A stretch of 64,000 nt of DNA, taken from the NCBI GenBank assembly GCA_035327585.1, contig DAOLDD010000005.1:62001-126000 (forward strand). Direction: 5' to 3'. Under the pieces are notes generated by a model. The model did no database searches. It was not told where the DNA came from and saw only the letters and a program-made list of their open reading frames with translations. This stretch comes from JAMLJG01 sp035327585 (GTDB lineage Bacteria; Verrucomicrobiota; Kiritimatiellia; CAIVKH01). The position numbers and the translations under genes are program-made. Shown one piece after another: positions 1 to 8,089 of the stretch; position 1 is the first letter of the stretch; each line of letters begins with the position of its first letter.

Positions 1-179
1 CGTTCCGCCTGTCCCGCCAGTTCGCCACGCAGGAGAAACCGCTCATGATGGCGCTGAACATTCCGACCTACATCAACCTGTTCGGATACGGCTACCACAA
101 CGTCTACGAACTGGATGAGCTGGTGGACGTGAGCGACCCCCGCGTAGAATTTGAGGGCTCGCTGGTTGGCCGTCCATAG
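1..179 (+). CDS. C-terminal end of an unidentified protein (5' truncated by window)
   Basis: An open frame enters from the left edge (first full codon at 3) and ends at TAG 177-179, giving about 58 residues with normal codon use. The peptide runs through FRLSRQFATQEKPLMMAL and ends in EFEGSLVGRP. I do not recognise the family from this tail. It converges on the minus-strand genes that follow, 31 bases away. Calling it coding rests on the open frame and composition only. Confidence 0.5.
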   Translation, partial: FRLSRQFATQEKPLMMALNIPTYINLFGYGYHNVYELDELVDVSDPRVEFEGSLVGRP

Positions 180-210
180 CGACGGAAAACGGGCGGCAAG
201 GGCCCACCGC

Positions 211-690
211 CTACAGCGGGCGGCGGGCTTTGACGCGGAAGAATGTCGCGGGCGTGGCGGGGACCGGCGCGTCCCACGCGTGCGCGGTCACGCCGGTCGC
301 CGCCGGGGCAAAGTCGTGCAGGCTGGCGGCGCTCTCGATGATATAGGTTGCGTCCGCCGCGGCGGGCATCCACTCCAGCCAGATACGGCCCGCGCCGACC
401 GAGAACAGCGTCAGGTCCGGCAGCGACCACCACGCCTCCATCGGGAGCAGGTAGCCGGAATGGACCGTCGAATCCCGGTAGGACACCGCGGGCGCCGCGA
501 TCCCGCCGATGCTCACGGCGCGAAGGACATTCGCCGTTGAAGCCACGCCGCGCGCGGGACGTCCCACCGTGAAGGCGTGCTGGACGAGCACGTGGTTCGT
601 GCCCGTCGCCGAGGCGGCGCCAGCGTCCGCCGCGAACCCAACCGCCAGGCCCGCCACGGCTGCCAGCATGCAGATTCGTTCGTGAAGCAT
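211..690 (-). CDS. Secreted protein of unknown function
   Basis: A 159-residue protein with an N-terminal signal peptide (hydrophobic stretch about residues 7-25, ending near DAGA). The remainder has short beta-strand-like segments and ends in a module reading YIIESAASLHDF followed by ATFFRVKARRPL. That arrangement resembles the C-terminal beta-sandwich ends of many secreted Verrucomicrobia-type proteins; this is a resemblance, not a domain assignment. It starts 9 bases after the stop of the larger secreted protein at 700-2394, so the two are probably co-transcribed. Function unknown; a surface or cell-envelope role is likely. Confidence 0.65.
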   Translation of the reverse strand: MLHERICMLAAVAGLAVGFAADAGAASATGTNHVLVQHAFTVGRPARGVASTANVLRAVSIGGIAAPAVSYRDSTVHSGYLLPMEAWWSLPDLTLFSVGAGRIWLEWMPAAADATYIIESAASLHDFAPAATGVTAHAWDAPVPATPATFFRVKARRPL

Positions 691-699
691 GGCCGCGTC

Positions 700-2394
700 C
701 TAGTTGTAGACCCAGATGCGCAGGCGGATTTGGCTGCAAACTTCGTCATTATTGCCGCGGCGAACCACAACATTGGATGTGGTTAAATTCCGGAACCAGA
801 ATCCGTAGATTTTATTATCATAGGCATCACCTCCCAACGTAACAGCATGCGTGCCCCATCCCATGGAGGGATCCCTTGCCTGGATGTCCACCACATAGTT
901 GTCCATATTTCCGCCGAGGTTGTGAACCAAGGTTATTCCCTCTCCCTTGCTGTAATCCAACCACCCGCTGTCATAGTTCGGCCGCGGGAAGGTGCCCTGG
1001 CATTCGCCGGTGACCTTGACGGTGCCGTTGACTTCGAGGCTGGTGGACGGGTTGTTGGTGCCGATGCCGAGCCGCCCGTTTTTCACCACGACCGCGCCGC
1101 CGTGGTAGAGAAAGGCGTAGTTTTTTGAAATGTCGAAGCCGACGGAGGCTCCGAACGTGCCGTTGTTCTGGAACTCCACCGTCGGATTGTTCGTCGCCGA
1201 ATTGAGCACGAGATCCACATCGCCGCCCCACGCCTCGAATTCCGGACGCAGGTTGCCGACCAACTTGTAGACATGCAGCAGGTCGCGGGGCTCGGTGGTG
1301 CCGATGCCGATCCGCCCGGCATCGGTCATCTGCATGCGGATGGTTCCGTTCGAGGTGGCGAACTCCAGCCCGCCTGCGTCGTCCGCCTGGATGCGCTGGT
1401 CCACCCGCAGCGTGCCCTCCACATGCACCTTCGCCAGCGGGTTCGTGGTGCCGACGCCGAGGTTGCCGTCGATGAACGCGGACCCGGCCGAGACATGCAG
1501 CCGCGCCTGGGGGTCCTGGTTGCCGACGCCGAGATTTCCGCCCTTCAGCACCACCCAGCCGCCGTTGAACATGAACAGGGTATCGTAGATGTGGCTGTAG
1601 CCGACTTGACCTTTGCTGATTCCGCTGCGCTGGAAATCGATGAAGGCGTTCGTCGCGCCGGACAGTCGCAGATAGGAACTGCCCGCATCGGCGGTGAAAT
1701 GCGTCTCCAGATTCCCCGTGGCGCGATGCACATGCAGCGGGGCCACGGGCGACGCCGTACCGATACCGACGTTCCCCGCGAGGCGGTGGAGGTTGGTTCC
1801 CGCGACAACCCAGTCGTCGTCCGGCGGCGCGCTGCCCGCGGTCGCGGCATACCCGGCATTCGTCGCATAGCCGGCAGTGGTGGCGTAGGTCGCGGCGGCG
1901 GCTTGTCCGGCGTTGGTGGCGTAGCCCGCGGTCGACGCGGTGCCCGCGCGCGTGGCATAGGGCGTCGTCGCAGCGCTGGCCGCCTGATCCGCCCACGTTG
2001 CGTTCGCGGCGCGGTTGGCGCTCATCGCGTGTGGCGCGCTCGCGATCGGGATACGCGGTTCGAGCGGATCATCCGTCCCGACCTGCACGCTCAACGCACG
2101 GCCGGGCTCGTCGAACGTATCTTCCCGCAGCGGATTCTCCGCGCCGAGCAGCACGTGGAACAAGCCGTTGTCCACCCGCACCACCGCCTGCGTTTCCACC
2201 CAGAGCAGGGTCCCGCCCGATGCGTCCGTCCAGATGCGAAACACCATGGACACGTCGCCATCCACGGGATTCCCCGCCGCGTCCGCGAGTTTGCCCTGGT
2301 AATCCACCAGCGCGGGAGCCGCCGCGACCCGCCACGACGCGGCCAGTATTGCCAGCGCCGCACCCACACACGCAATCCGCAATCCACGCGTCAT
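700..2394 (-). CDS. Large secreted tail-fibre-like repeat protein
   Basis: A 564-residue protein with a signal peptide (residues 1-25). An N-terminal domain (about 28-130, VDYQGKLADAAGNPVDG) is typical of bacterial secreted fibre-like proteins. It is followed by an Ala/Thr/Gly-rich stretch of degenerate YATNAGYAAT-type repeats (about 135-190). Next come at least five copies of a motif like NVGIGTASPVAPLHV, found in phage tail-fibre-like and S74-type surface proteins. No S74 intramolecular chaperone signature is visible at the C-terminus, which ends in a probable receptor-like or beta-rich domain. Likely an extracellular fibre or adhesin. First gene of a two-gene unit with the small secreted protein downstream. 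Confidence 0.75.
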   Translation of the reverse strand: MTRGLRIACVGAALAILAASWRVAAAPALVDYQGKLADAAGNPVDGDVSMVFRIWTDASGGTLLWVETQAVVRVDNGLFHVLLGAENPLREDTFDEPGRALSVQVGTDDPLEPRIPIASAPHAMSANRAANATWADQAASAATTPYATRAGTASTAGYATNAGQAAAATYATTAGYATNAGYAATAGSAPPDDDWVVAGTNLHRLAGNVGIGTASPVAPLHVHRATGNLETHFTADAGSSYLRLSGATNAFIDFQRSGISKGQVGYSHIYDTLFMFNGGWVVLKGGNLGVGNQDPQARLHVSAGSAFIDGNLGVGTTNPLAKVHVEGTLRVDQRIQADDAGGLEFATSNGTIRMQMTDAGRIGIGTTEPRDLLHVYKLVGNLRPEFEAWGGDVDLVLNSATNNPTVEFQNNGTFGASVGFDISKNYAFLYHGGAVVVKNGRLGIGTNNPSTSLEVNGTVKVTGECQGTFPRPNYDSGWLDYSKGEGITLVHNLGGNMDNYVVDIQARDPSMGWGTHAVTLGGDAYDNKIYGFWFRNLTTSNVVVRRGNNDEVCSQIRLRIWVYN

Positions 2395-2790
2395 TACACA
2401 ACCCTCCCGTTGGACTCAACTGTCGCGCCCCTCGGCGACCCTCATACCCAGAACGCCCGCATCGCCACCTGCTGCGGGGGCATCCTGTTTTCTTTTACGC
2501 AGCCGTGACCATCGGGGCGCAGCCTGATTCGGTCCGTCGGGGTTTATCCGATGGGTCGCGACGACGGATGTTTTGCACCTCGGAGCAGCTGCGGACGACA
2601 CGGGGGGCGTCCCTCCTGGAGATGGCGCACGCATCGCTTGATGCGGCTTCCGGAGGGCCCGGCTCCGTCCGGGCCGCCGCACGCGGACCGATGATGAATG
2701 GATTGTCGGCTGTCGCGTACCGTTATCCGCGAATCGGAGAGGGGCGTCACATCTGAACATTAAGCCCGTTTATTGGTGAGATTACCGGGA

Positions 2791-2818
2791 GAAGTAAGGG
2801 GTCAGAAGTAAGGGGTCA
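2791..2818. repeat. Tandem 14-mer (two perfect copies)
   Basis: GAAGTAAGGGGTCA occurs twice back to back (2791-2804 and 2805-2818), followed after about 30 bases by a partial inverted match (CTCTGACCC). The arrangement fits a dispersed intergenic palindromic element. Confidence 0.7.
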
Positions 2819-3297
2819 GTCCGCACATAGTTGCAACTCTGACCCTGCTGATTGATAAGGTTTGTTACCTCGGGCCGCTGGCGCTCAGTCGGCCATTCGG
2901 GGCCATTCGGGGGGCCATTCAGACAATAGGGTCGACTCGGGCGGACACGGGAACGGAACACCCAGGCGGCGGGAGGGCGATCAGGCGAAGGTCCTGCGGC
3001 CGATTGGTTTGGGGATCAGCGGAAAACGCGCCCGGAGGTCGCGTTCCACCGGATGAACGTTGATGCGATAATCCGCCTGTTGCGCATCATGTCCTGTTGG
3101 GCGATTTTCGCCCGCTCCCTCACGGCGTCCTCTGCGCCCTCCGCGTCTCGGCGGTGAAATACGGGTGGAACGGGCGCTCCGCGCACGCCTCTGGATTTGG
3201 GCAACAGCCCGTCCCGTCCCGATTGACCGCCATTGCGATTCAAACCAGTTGACGCGGGCCACGGATCCAGAGCGGAAACGCACGGTCCACTTGGGTC

Positions 3298-3326
3298 TTT
3301 GGGCGCGAGGGTGACGGGTGTAGACT
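3298..3326 (+). promoter_or_regulatory. Possible sigma70-type promoter for the 39-aa gene
   Basis: TTTGGG (3298-3303) and TAGACT (3321-3326) are separated by 17 bases, upstream of the ribosome-binding site of the small basic protein. The -35 is weak, the -10 reasonable. Confidence 0.35.
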
Positions 3327-3383
3327 CTACGTGACGAAGAGGGCACGACGCCGATCTTCCGCTGAACATCAGGAGTCCCGTCC

Positions 3384-3503
3384 ATGAGCAAATCACACGA
3401 CTCGAAATCCTCCGTCAGGAAGGCCCCGCAGAAAACCCTCATGGAGAAGCGGCAGGCCAAGAAGGAAAAGAAAAAGAAGCTGGCCTCCGCCCTTTCCTCC
3501 TAA
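3384..3503 (+). CDS. Small lysine-rich basic protein (39 aa)
   Basis: A 39-codon frame, ATG 3384 to TAA 3501-3503, with an AGGAG ribosome-binding site 8 bases upstream (3371-3375). The protein begins MSKSHDSKSSVRKAPQKTL and continues with a run of Lys/Glu-rich helix (EKRQAKKEKKKKLASALSS). From memory it resembles very small Lys-rich hypothetical proteins of the pattern SKSxDSKK...K.PxKTxKEKKAxKKEKK found in several phyla; I cannot verify this. The good start site and the sharply different Lys-rich composition, unlike the Arg-rich noise of this genome, support a real gene. Function unknown; nucleic-acid or ribosome binding is conceivable from charge alone. Confidence 0.65.
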   Translation: MSKSHDSKSSVRKAPQKTLMEKRQAKKEKKKKLASALSS

Positions 3504-3594
3504 CGTCTCATGGCCAGTCCTCTTGAATGATGGCCACACGTCACGGACCACGGGCGGTCCCTCCGTCTGATGGGGCGGTTCCTGTTTAAACCAG

Positions 3595-3623
3595 TTGACC
3601 AACCAGTTGCCGCGGGCCATGAT
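3595..3623 (+). promoter_or_regulatory. Promoter of the phd/PIN toxin-antitoxin operon (predicted leaderless)
   Basis: TTGACC (3595-3600), a 17-base spacer and CATGAT (3618-3623) lie exactly 6 bases before the antitoxin ATG at 3630. The expected transcription start falls on or next to the ATG, and no Shine-Dalgarno sequence is present. The same geometry recurs at the other toxin-antitoxin loci here. Confidence 0.55.
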
Positions 3624-3629
3624 GTGGAC

Positions 3630-3881
3630 ATGAAGACGATGGAGGTGGGTGCGTTTGAGGCGAAGACTCGGTTTTCCGAGTTGCTGCGCGGCGTTGAAGC
3701 CGGCGCCGTGTACACCATTACGCGGAAGGGGCATCCGGTCGCGCGACTCGCGCCGCTGGACGCGGGACACGGGTCCGATGCAAAGGAAACCCTGCGCCTC
3801 ATCCGCGAGGCCCGCACGTCGTATGGACTCGCCCCGGGCGAGCTCGACACGCTGCGCCGCACCGGACGGCGTGGCGAATGA
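3630..3881 (+). CDS. Phd/YefM-family antitoxin
   Basis: An 83-residue DNA-binding antitoxin of the prevent-host-death family. The sequence KTMEVGAFEAKTRFSELL followed by YTITRKGHPVARLAPL is the classic N-terminal Phd/YefM fold that dimerises and binds operator DNA. The C-terminal part (AKETLRLIREARTSYGLAPG) would wrap the toxin. An upstream in-frame ATG at 3570 would overlap the promoter, so ATG 3630 is preferred. It overlaps the PIN toxin by 4 bases (ATGA), implying translational coupling. Autorepression of the operon is expected from the family. Confidence 0.85.
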   Translation: MKTMEVGAFEAKTRFSELLRGVEAGAVYTITRKGHPVARLAPLDAGHGSDAKETLRLIREARTSYGLAPGELDTLRRTGRRGE

Positions 3882-4291
3882 AAGCCGTTGTCGTTGATTG
3901 CTCCGCCATGGCCGCGGCACTGCTTTCCGAGCGCGAGGGCCGCGCGGTGGACGCCTTGCTCGACCGCGCCGCCGCTGGAGCGGTCGAATTGGTTGTGCCG
4001 GCCTTGTTTTGGTTTGAAATCGGCAACGTGCTCGTGCTGGCCGAACGGAAAGGGCGCATCCCGCCCGGCGATGCTGCCCGCCTTGAAGGCTTGCTGCTTG
4101 GTCTGCCGATCCGAACCGACGCCCCGCCCGCGCCCGTGACCATCGCTCGAATCCGGCGTTGGGCGGAACAGCACTCGCTCACCTATTACGATGCGGCCTA
4201 TCCGGAACTCGCCGAGCGCCTCAAGGCCCGCCTGAAAACCCTGGATGCGGATATCCTGCGCCTCAAGAAATCGCACCCGTGGATCGAGTAG
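3878..4291 (+). CDS. vapC: PIN-domain (VapC-type) ribonuclease toxin
   Basis: A 137-residue PIN-domain protein. Acidic metal ligands expected of VapC toxins are visible: Asp7 in VVDCSAMAA, Glu47 in FWFEIGNVL and an Asp in the LTYYDAAY motif. The later TLDADIL motif supplies the last acidic position. The segment YPELAERLKARLKTLD is slightly unusual compared with the common YLELA..G.PLATLD, but the fold looks complete. It would act as an Mg-dependent RNase neutralised by the overlapping Phd-type antitoxin. A Phd antitoxin with a PIN toxin is a common type II combination. Confidence 0.85.
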   Translation: MKAVVVDCSAMAAALLSEREGRAVDALLDRAAAGAVELVVPALFWFEIGNVLVLAERKGRIPPGDAARLEGLLLGLPIRTDAPPAPVTIARIRRWAEQHSLTYYDAAYPELAERLKARLKTLDADILRLKKSHPWIE

Positions 4292-4419
4292 TGATTCATT
4301 AAGGGGGAAGCCGCCGGGCAGGTGGCACGTTGCACTTCGGGCTTCCGTCCGGACGCTTCCGCGCTACACTGGCCCGGTGTCGGGCTGCATCCAGGGGCTG
4401 GCACGCGAAGGAGGACACC

Positions 4420-5802
4420 ATGGGTTTGCTGATCAGGAACGGCGAGATCGTGACCGCGGATTCGCGGTACAAGGCGGACATCTATTGCGCGGGCGAGCAA
4501 ATCACCTGCATCGGAAAAAACCTCGAGGCGCCGAAGGGCACGACGGTGGTCGACGCGAAGGGCAAATACGTCTTCCCCGGCTTCATTGACCCGCACGTCC
4601 ACATCTACCTGCCCTTCATGGGCACCTACGCGAAGGACGACTACGCCTCGGCCAGCAAGGCGGCGCTGGCGGGCGGCACGACGACGCTGATCGAGATGTG
4701 CTGCCCCGCGCGCAGCGACGGGCTGCTGAAATCGTTCGAGCTGTGGCGCGACAAGGCGGCGGGCCTCAGCGCGTGCGACTTCACGTTCCACATGGGCGTG
4801 TCGCGGTTCGACGACCAGGCGGAGGGCGAACTGCGCGAAATCGTCAAGGCGGGCATCTCCAGCTTCAAGGTGTTCCTCGCCTACAAGGGCGCGTTCGGCG
4901 TGACGGACTTCGAGCTGTACCACACGATGCGCCTCGCGAAGGAACTCGGCGTCATCGTCACCGCGCACTGCGAGAACGCGGACCTCGTCGCGGAATTGCA
5001 GAAGAAGCTGCTGGCCGAACGCAAGACGGGCACGAAGTGGCACCACTGGAGCCGGCCACCGATGGTCGAGGCGGAGGGCGTACACCACCTGGCGACGTTC
5101 GCCGAAATGCACGGCACGCACGTCTATTGCGTGCACACGAGCTGCGAGGAGGCGCTGCGCGCCGCGATCCGCGCCCGCGAACGCGGCGTGAAGATCTGGG
5201 TCGAGACGCTGATCCAATACCTCACGCTCGACATGACGCACGCGGAGCGGCCGAACTTCGAGGGCGCGAAGTACGTGATGTCGCCCCCGCTGCGCCACAA
5301 GAAGAACCAGGCGGTCTTCTGGAACGCGCTCGCGCAGGGCCTCGTCAGCACGGTGGCGACGGACCACGCGCCGTTCGACTTCAAAGGCCAGAAGGACATG
5401 GGCAAGGCGGATTTCACGAAGATTCCCAACGGCATCCCGTCGCTCGAGGACCGCGTGACGGTGCTGTGGACACACGGCGTCTCCACCGGGCGGCTGAACC
5501 TGAACCAGTTCGTGGACGTCGGCAGCACGCAGGCCGCGAAACTGTTCGGCCTGTTCCCGCGCAAAGGCACCATCGCCGTCGGCAGCGACGCGGACCTCGT
5601 GGTGTGGGACCCGAAATACCGCGGCACGCTGTCCGCGAAAAAGCAGTACATGAACGTGGACTACAACCCGTTCGAAGGCTGGGACATCACCGGCCGCCCC
5701 TCCGTCGTCACCGTGCGCGGCGAGATCGCGGTGAAAGGCGGCCGCTTCGTCGGCCAACTCGGCCGCGGAAAACTGCTGAAACGGGAGCCGAATCATTTCT
5801 AA
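4420..5802 (+). CDS. Dihydropyrimidinase / D-hydantoinase family amidohydrolase
   Basis: A 460-residue cyclic amidohydrolase. Metal-site residues of the family are all present: His59 and His61 (DPHVHIYLP), Lys150 for carboxylation (SSFKVFLAYKG), His183 (VTAHCEN), His239 (VHTSCEEA) and Asp315 (VATDHAPF). Start ATG 4420 is fixed by a strong AAGGAGG site just upstream; the longer frame from 4330 lacks one. The family hydrolyses dihydrouracil, hydantoins or related cyclic imides. No other pyrimidine-catabolism genes flank it, so the substrate is undetermined. It may stand alone; downstream lies an element of the CACGGAG repeat family. Confidence 0.88.
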   Translation: MGLLIRNGEIVTADSRYKADIYCAGEQITCIGKNLEAPKGTTVVDAKGKYVFPGFIDPHVHIYLPFMGTYAKDDYASASKAALAGGTTTLIEMCCPARSDGLLKSFELWRDKAAGLSACDFTFHMGVSRFDDQAEGELREIVKAGISSFKVFLAYKGAFGVTDFELYHTMRLAKELGVIVTAHCENADLVAELQKKLLAERKTGTKWHHWSRPPMVEAEGVHHLATFAEMHGTHVYCVHTSCEEALRAAIRARERGVKIWVETLIQYLTLDMTHAERPNFEGAKYVMSPPLRHKKNQAVFWNALAQGLVSTVATDHAPFDFKGQKDMGKADFTKIPNGIPSLEDRVTVLWTHGVSTGRLNLNQFVDVGSTQAAKLFGLFPRKGTIAVGSDADLVVWDPKYRGTLSAKKQYMNVDYNPFEGWDITGRPSVVTVRGEIAVKGGRFVGQLGRGKLLKREPNHF

Positions 5803-5875
5803 CCACGAAAAACCCAGCGCGGCAAAGCCGCAACCAAACGGCGCTTGACGCGAAGGGCGCAGGAAGAGAAAGGAT

Positions 5876-5988
5876 TTCACCACGGAGCGCACGGAGACAC
5901 GGAGGGGGGTATTGTGTTTCTACCAGCTCCTCCCCCAAAAAAGGACCTCTCCGTGAACTCCGTGTACTCCAGCGAAGCGGGTGGTAAA
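5876..5988. repeat. Dispersed inverted-repeat element, CACGGAG family (copy B1)
   Basis: The left half reads CACCACGGAG-CGCACGGAGACACGGAGG and the right half contains its imperfect inverse (CTCTCCGTG..CTCCGTGTACTCC..GGTGGT). The centre holds CTCCCCCAAAAAAGG. The whole unit matches, in reverse orientation, the element at 25716-25825, including the central C-run/A-run, so this is a defined element of about 110 bases. Confidence 0.8.
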
Positions 5989-6018
5989 AGGAGTCTTTCC
6001 ATTCGTGGTTAACTTCCC

Positions 6019-6879
6019 ATGACAAACACTGGCCAGTTCAAGGCGGCGCTGGCGGCGGAGACGCCGTTGCAGATCGCGGGCGTGATCAATGCGTACGCGG
6101 CGAAGCTCGCGGAGCGGGCGGGGTTCCGCGCGCTTTACGTGTCGGGCGCGGGCGTGGCGAACGCGAGTTTCGGGCTGCCGGACCTCGGCTTCACGACGCG
6201 CGAGCAAGTGGCGGAGGACGTGCGCCGCATCGCGGGCGCGACGTCGTTGCCGCTGGTGGTGGACGTGGACACAGGCTGGGACGATCCCGCGGAAACCGCG
6301 CGTGCGATGGCGGCGGTCGGCGCGGCGGTATTGCAGATGGAGGACCAGGTGGACATGAAGCGCTGCGGGCACCGGCCCAACAAGCAGCTCGTGTCGACCG
6401 ATGAAATGTGCACACGCATCCGCGCGATGGCCTCGGCGCGGCCCGGGGTGGACGTCCTGATCCTGGCGCGCACCGACGCGGCGGCGGGCGAAGGCGTCGC
6501 CGCGGCCGTGGCGCGCGCGAAGGCGTATGTCGCGGCGGGCGCCGACTATATTTTCGCCGAGGCGCTGCGCACGCTGGATGACTACCGCGCGTTCACGTCG
6601 GCGGTGTCCGTGCCCGTCCTCGCGAACATCACGGAGTTCGGCAGGACGCCGCTGTTCACGACGGCCGAGCTCGCGGGCGCGGGCGTCCGCATGGCGCTCT
6701 ATCCGCTGTCCGCGTTCCGCGCGATGAGCCGCGCGGCGGAAAATGTTTTTGCCGCGATCCGAAATGAGGGGACGCAGCAATCCGCGCTGGGTATGATGCA
6801 GTCCCGGGAGGAACTGTACGACGTGCTCGACTACCACCGCTACGAGCGGGAGGCGGACGAGCGGTTGAAGAAGAAATGA
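6019..6879 (+). CDS. prpB: Methylisocitrate lyase / PEP-mutase family
   Basis: A 286-residue protein of the isocitrate lyase/PEP mutase superfamily. The catalytic loop KRCGH (Cys116) is present, with the metal-binding VVDVDTGWDD and QMEDQ motifs. In the methylcitrate cycle PrpB cleaves 2-methylisocitrate to pyruvate and succinate. The next gene in the same direction is a methylcitrate-synthase-type citrate synthase, which supports prpB over other superfamily members such as oxaloacetate decarboxylase. The dehydratase PrpD is encoded separately at 61299. The start at 6019 gives the usual family length; no strong ribosome-binding site is visible. Confidence 0.88.
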   Translation: MTNTGQFKAALAAETPLQIAGVINAYAAKLAERAGFRALYVSGAGVANASFGLPDLGFTTREQVAEDVRRIAGATSLPLVVDVDTGWDDPAETARAMAAVGAAVLQMEDQVDMKRCGHRPNKQLVSTDEMCTRIRAMASARPGVDVLILARTDAAAGEGVAAAVARAKAYVAAGADYIFAEALRTLDDYRAFTSAVSVPVLANITEFGRTPLFTTAELAGAGVRMALYPLSAFRAMSRAAENVFAAIRNEGTQQSALGMMQSREELYDVLDYHRYEREADERLKKK

Positions 6880-6958
6880 CGAATGACCAATTCCATAATG
6901 ACCAATGAAAGCGTTTTCCGTCATTGGTCATTCGGAAATTGGTCATTGAGTCATTCAT
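6879..6958. repeat. AATGACCAAT-family inverted repeat (copy D1)
   Basis: The block contains AATGACCAAT-type units on the left (6884-6907) and their complement ATTGGTCATT on the right (6923-6948), able to fold into a long hairpin between prpB and prpC. It begins right at the prpB stop and ends just before the prpC ribosome-binding site. A second copy lies at 25121-25195. Confidence 0.75.
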
Positions 6959-6973
6959 CAAAGGAGGAGTGCC

Positions 6974-8089
6974 ATGAGTTACGCAAAAGGCCTGGAAGGC
7001 ATCATCGCGGGCGAGACCGCGGTTTCGGTCATCAACGAGGCGGCGGGCGGGTTGCGCTACCGCGGGTATGCGCTGAACGAGCTGTGTGAACAATCGACCT
7101 TCGAGGAAGTCGCGTTCCTGCTCCTGTACGGCCATCTGCCCACCAAGCCGGAACTCGCGGCGTACCGGCAGACGCTGCTGAATCTGCGCGCGCTCCCGGA
7201 AAAGTTGCGCCTGCTGCTGGAGCAACTCCCGTCGACCGCGCATCCGATGGACGTCCTGCGCACGAGCACTTCGGCGCTCGGCTGTTTCGAGCCGGAGAGC
7301 GCGCAGCGGGACCAGCACGCGGTGGCGAACCAGTTGCTGGCGAGTTTCGCATCGTGCCTGCTCTACTGGTGGCTATTCCACCAGCAGGGCCGCCGCATCG
7401 ACACGCGCGGCGGCGACGACACGATCGCGGGGCATTTCCTGCATGTGCTGCACAACAAGACGCCGGACGAGACGCACCGGCGCGCGCTGGACGTATCGCT
7501 GATCCTCTACGCGGAGCACGAGTTCAACGCGTCCACCTTCACCGCGCGCGTCATCACGTCCACGCTGTCCGATTTCCACTCCGCGGTCGCTGGCGCGATC
7601 GGCGCGCTGCGCGGCCCGCTGCACGGCGGCGCGAACGAGGCGGCGATGGAGCTGATTGAGCGCTACCGCACGCCGGAGGACGCGGAGGCCGGCATCCTGT
7701 CCGCGCTGAAGAACAAGGAGAAGATCATGGGCTTCGGGCACCGGGTCTACAAACACTCCGACCCGCGCTCCGACGTCATCAAGGTGTGGGCGGAGAAACT
7801 CGCGGCGATGAGCGACGAGGGCCGCCGCCAGTTCGCGGTCGCCGAACGGATCGAGGCCGTGATGCGGCGCGAGAAGGACCTCTTCCCGAATTTGGATTTC
7901 TACAGCGCGATCGTTTACAACCGCTGCGGCATCCCCACCCCGTTGTTCACGCCGCTCTTCGTGATGTCGCGCGTGACCGGTTGGTCGGCGCACATCATGG
8001 AGCAGCGCGCCAGCAACCGAATCATCCGCCCGACCTCCGAATACACCGGCCCCGCCCCGCGCGCAATCGTGCCGCTGGGCCAGCGGTAG
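6974..8089 (+). CDS. prpC: Citrate synthase family, probable 2-methylcitrate synthase
   Basis: A 371-residue type II-like citrate synthase with the catalytic residues in place: His in LHGGANEAA, His in GFGHRVYK and Asp in FPNLDFYSA. The short length and the adjacent prpB favour 2-methylcitrate synthase, which condenses propionyl-CoA with oxaloacetate. The start is set by AAGGAGG 7 bases upstream (6961-6966). A hairpin-forming repeat separates it from prpB, so differential expression within the operon is possible. A housekeeping citrate synthase role cannot be excluded without the rest of the genome. Confidence 0.88.
   Translation: MSYAKGLEGIIAGETAVSVINEAAGGLRYRGYALNELCEQSTFEEVAFLLLYGHLPTKPELAAYRQTLLNLRALPEKLRLLLEQLPSTAHPMDVLRTSTSALGCFEPESAQRDQHAVANQLLASFASCLLYWWLFHQQGRRIDTRGGDDTIAGHFLHVLHNKTPDETHRRALDVSLILYAEHEFNASTFTARVITSTLSDFHSAVAGAIGALRGPLHGGANEAAMELIERYRTPEDAEAGILSALKNKEKIMGFGHRVYKHSDPRSDVIKVWAEKLAAMSDEGRRQFAVAERIEAVMRREKDLFPNLDFYSAIVYNRCGIPTPLFTPLFVMSRVTGWSAHIMEQRASNRIIRPTSEYTGPAPRAIVPLGQR

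Larger units (their letters stand above)
2395..3383. other. Repeat-rich intergenic region without a convincing gene
   Basis: About 990 bases with no supported gene. A minus-strand open frame at 2416-2760 has Arg/Pro/Ser-rich translation typical of high-GC noise. The region holds a tandem 14-mer (2791-2818) and a three-fold GGCCATTCGG tandem at 2891-2920. It also holds a CCTCCGCGTCTCGGCGGTGA motif at about 3136-3155 that recurs in variant form at 33147-33236. A partial copy of the downstream Phd promoter (AAACCAGTTGAC then CGCGGGCCA) lies at about 3242-3261. It looks like a graveyard of dispersed repeat insertions. Confidence 0.6.

Noticed and set aside
2416..2760. 114-codon minus-strand frame upstream of the fibre-like gene
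   Set aside because: Low-complexity Arg/Pro/Ser translation, no start signal, lies in repeat-like spacer.
4198..5892. Very long minus-strand open frame opposite the dihydropyrimidinase gene
   Set aside because: It is a high-GC antisense shadow: Arg/His/Val-rich translation without motifs, while the plus strand encodes a complete enzyme.
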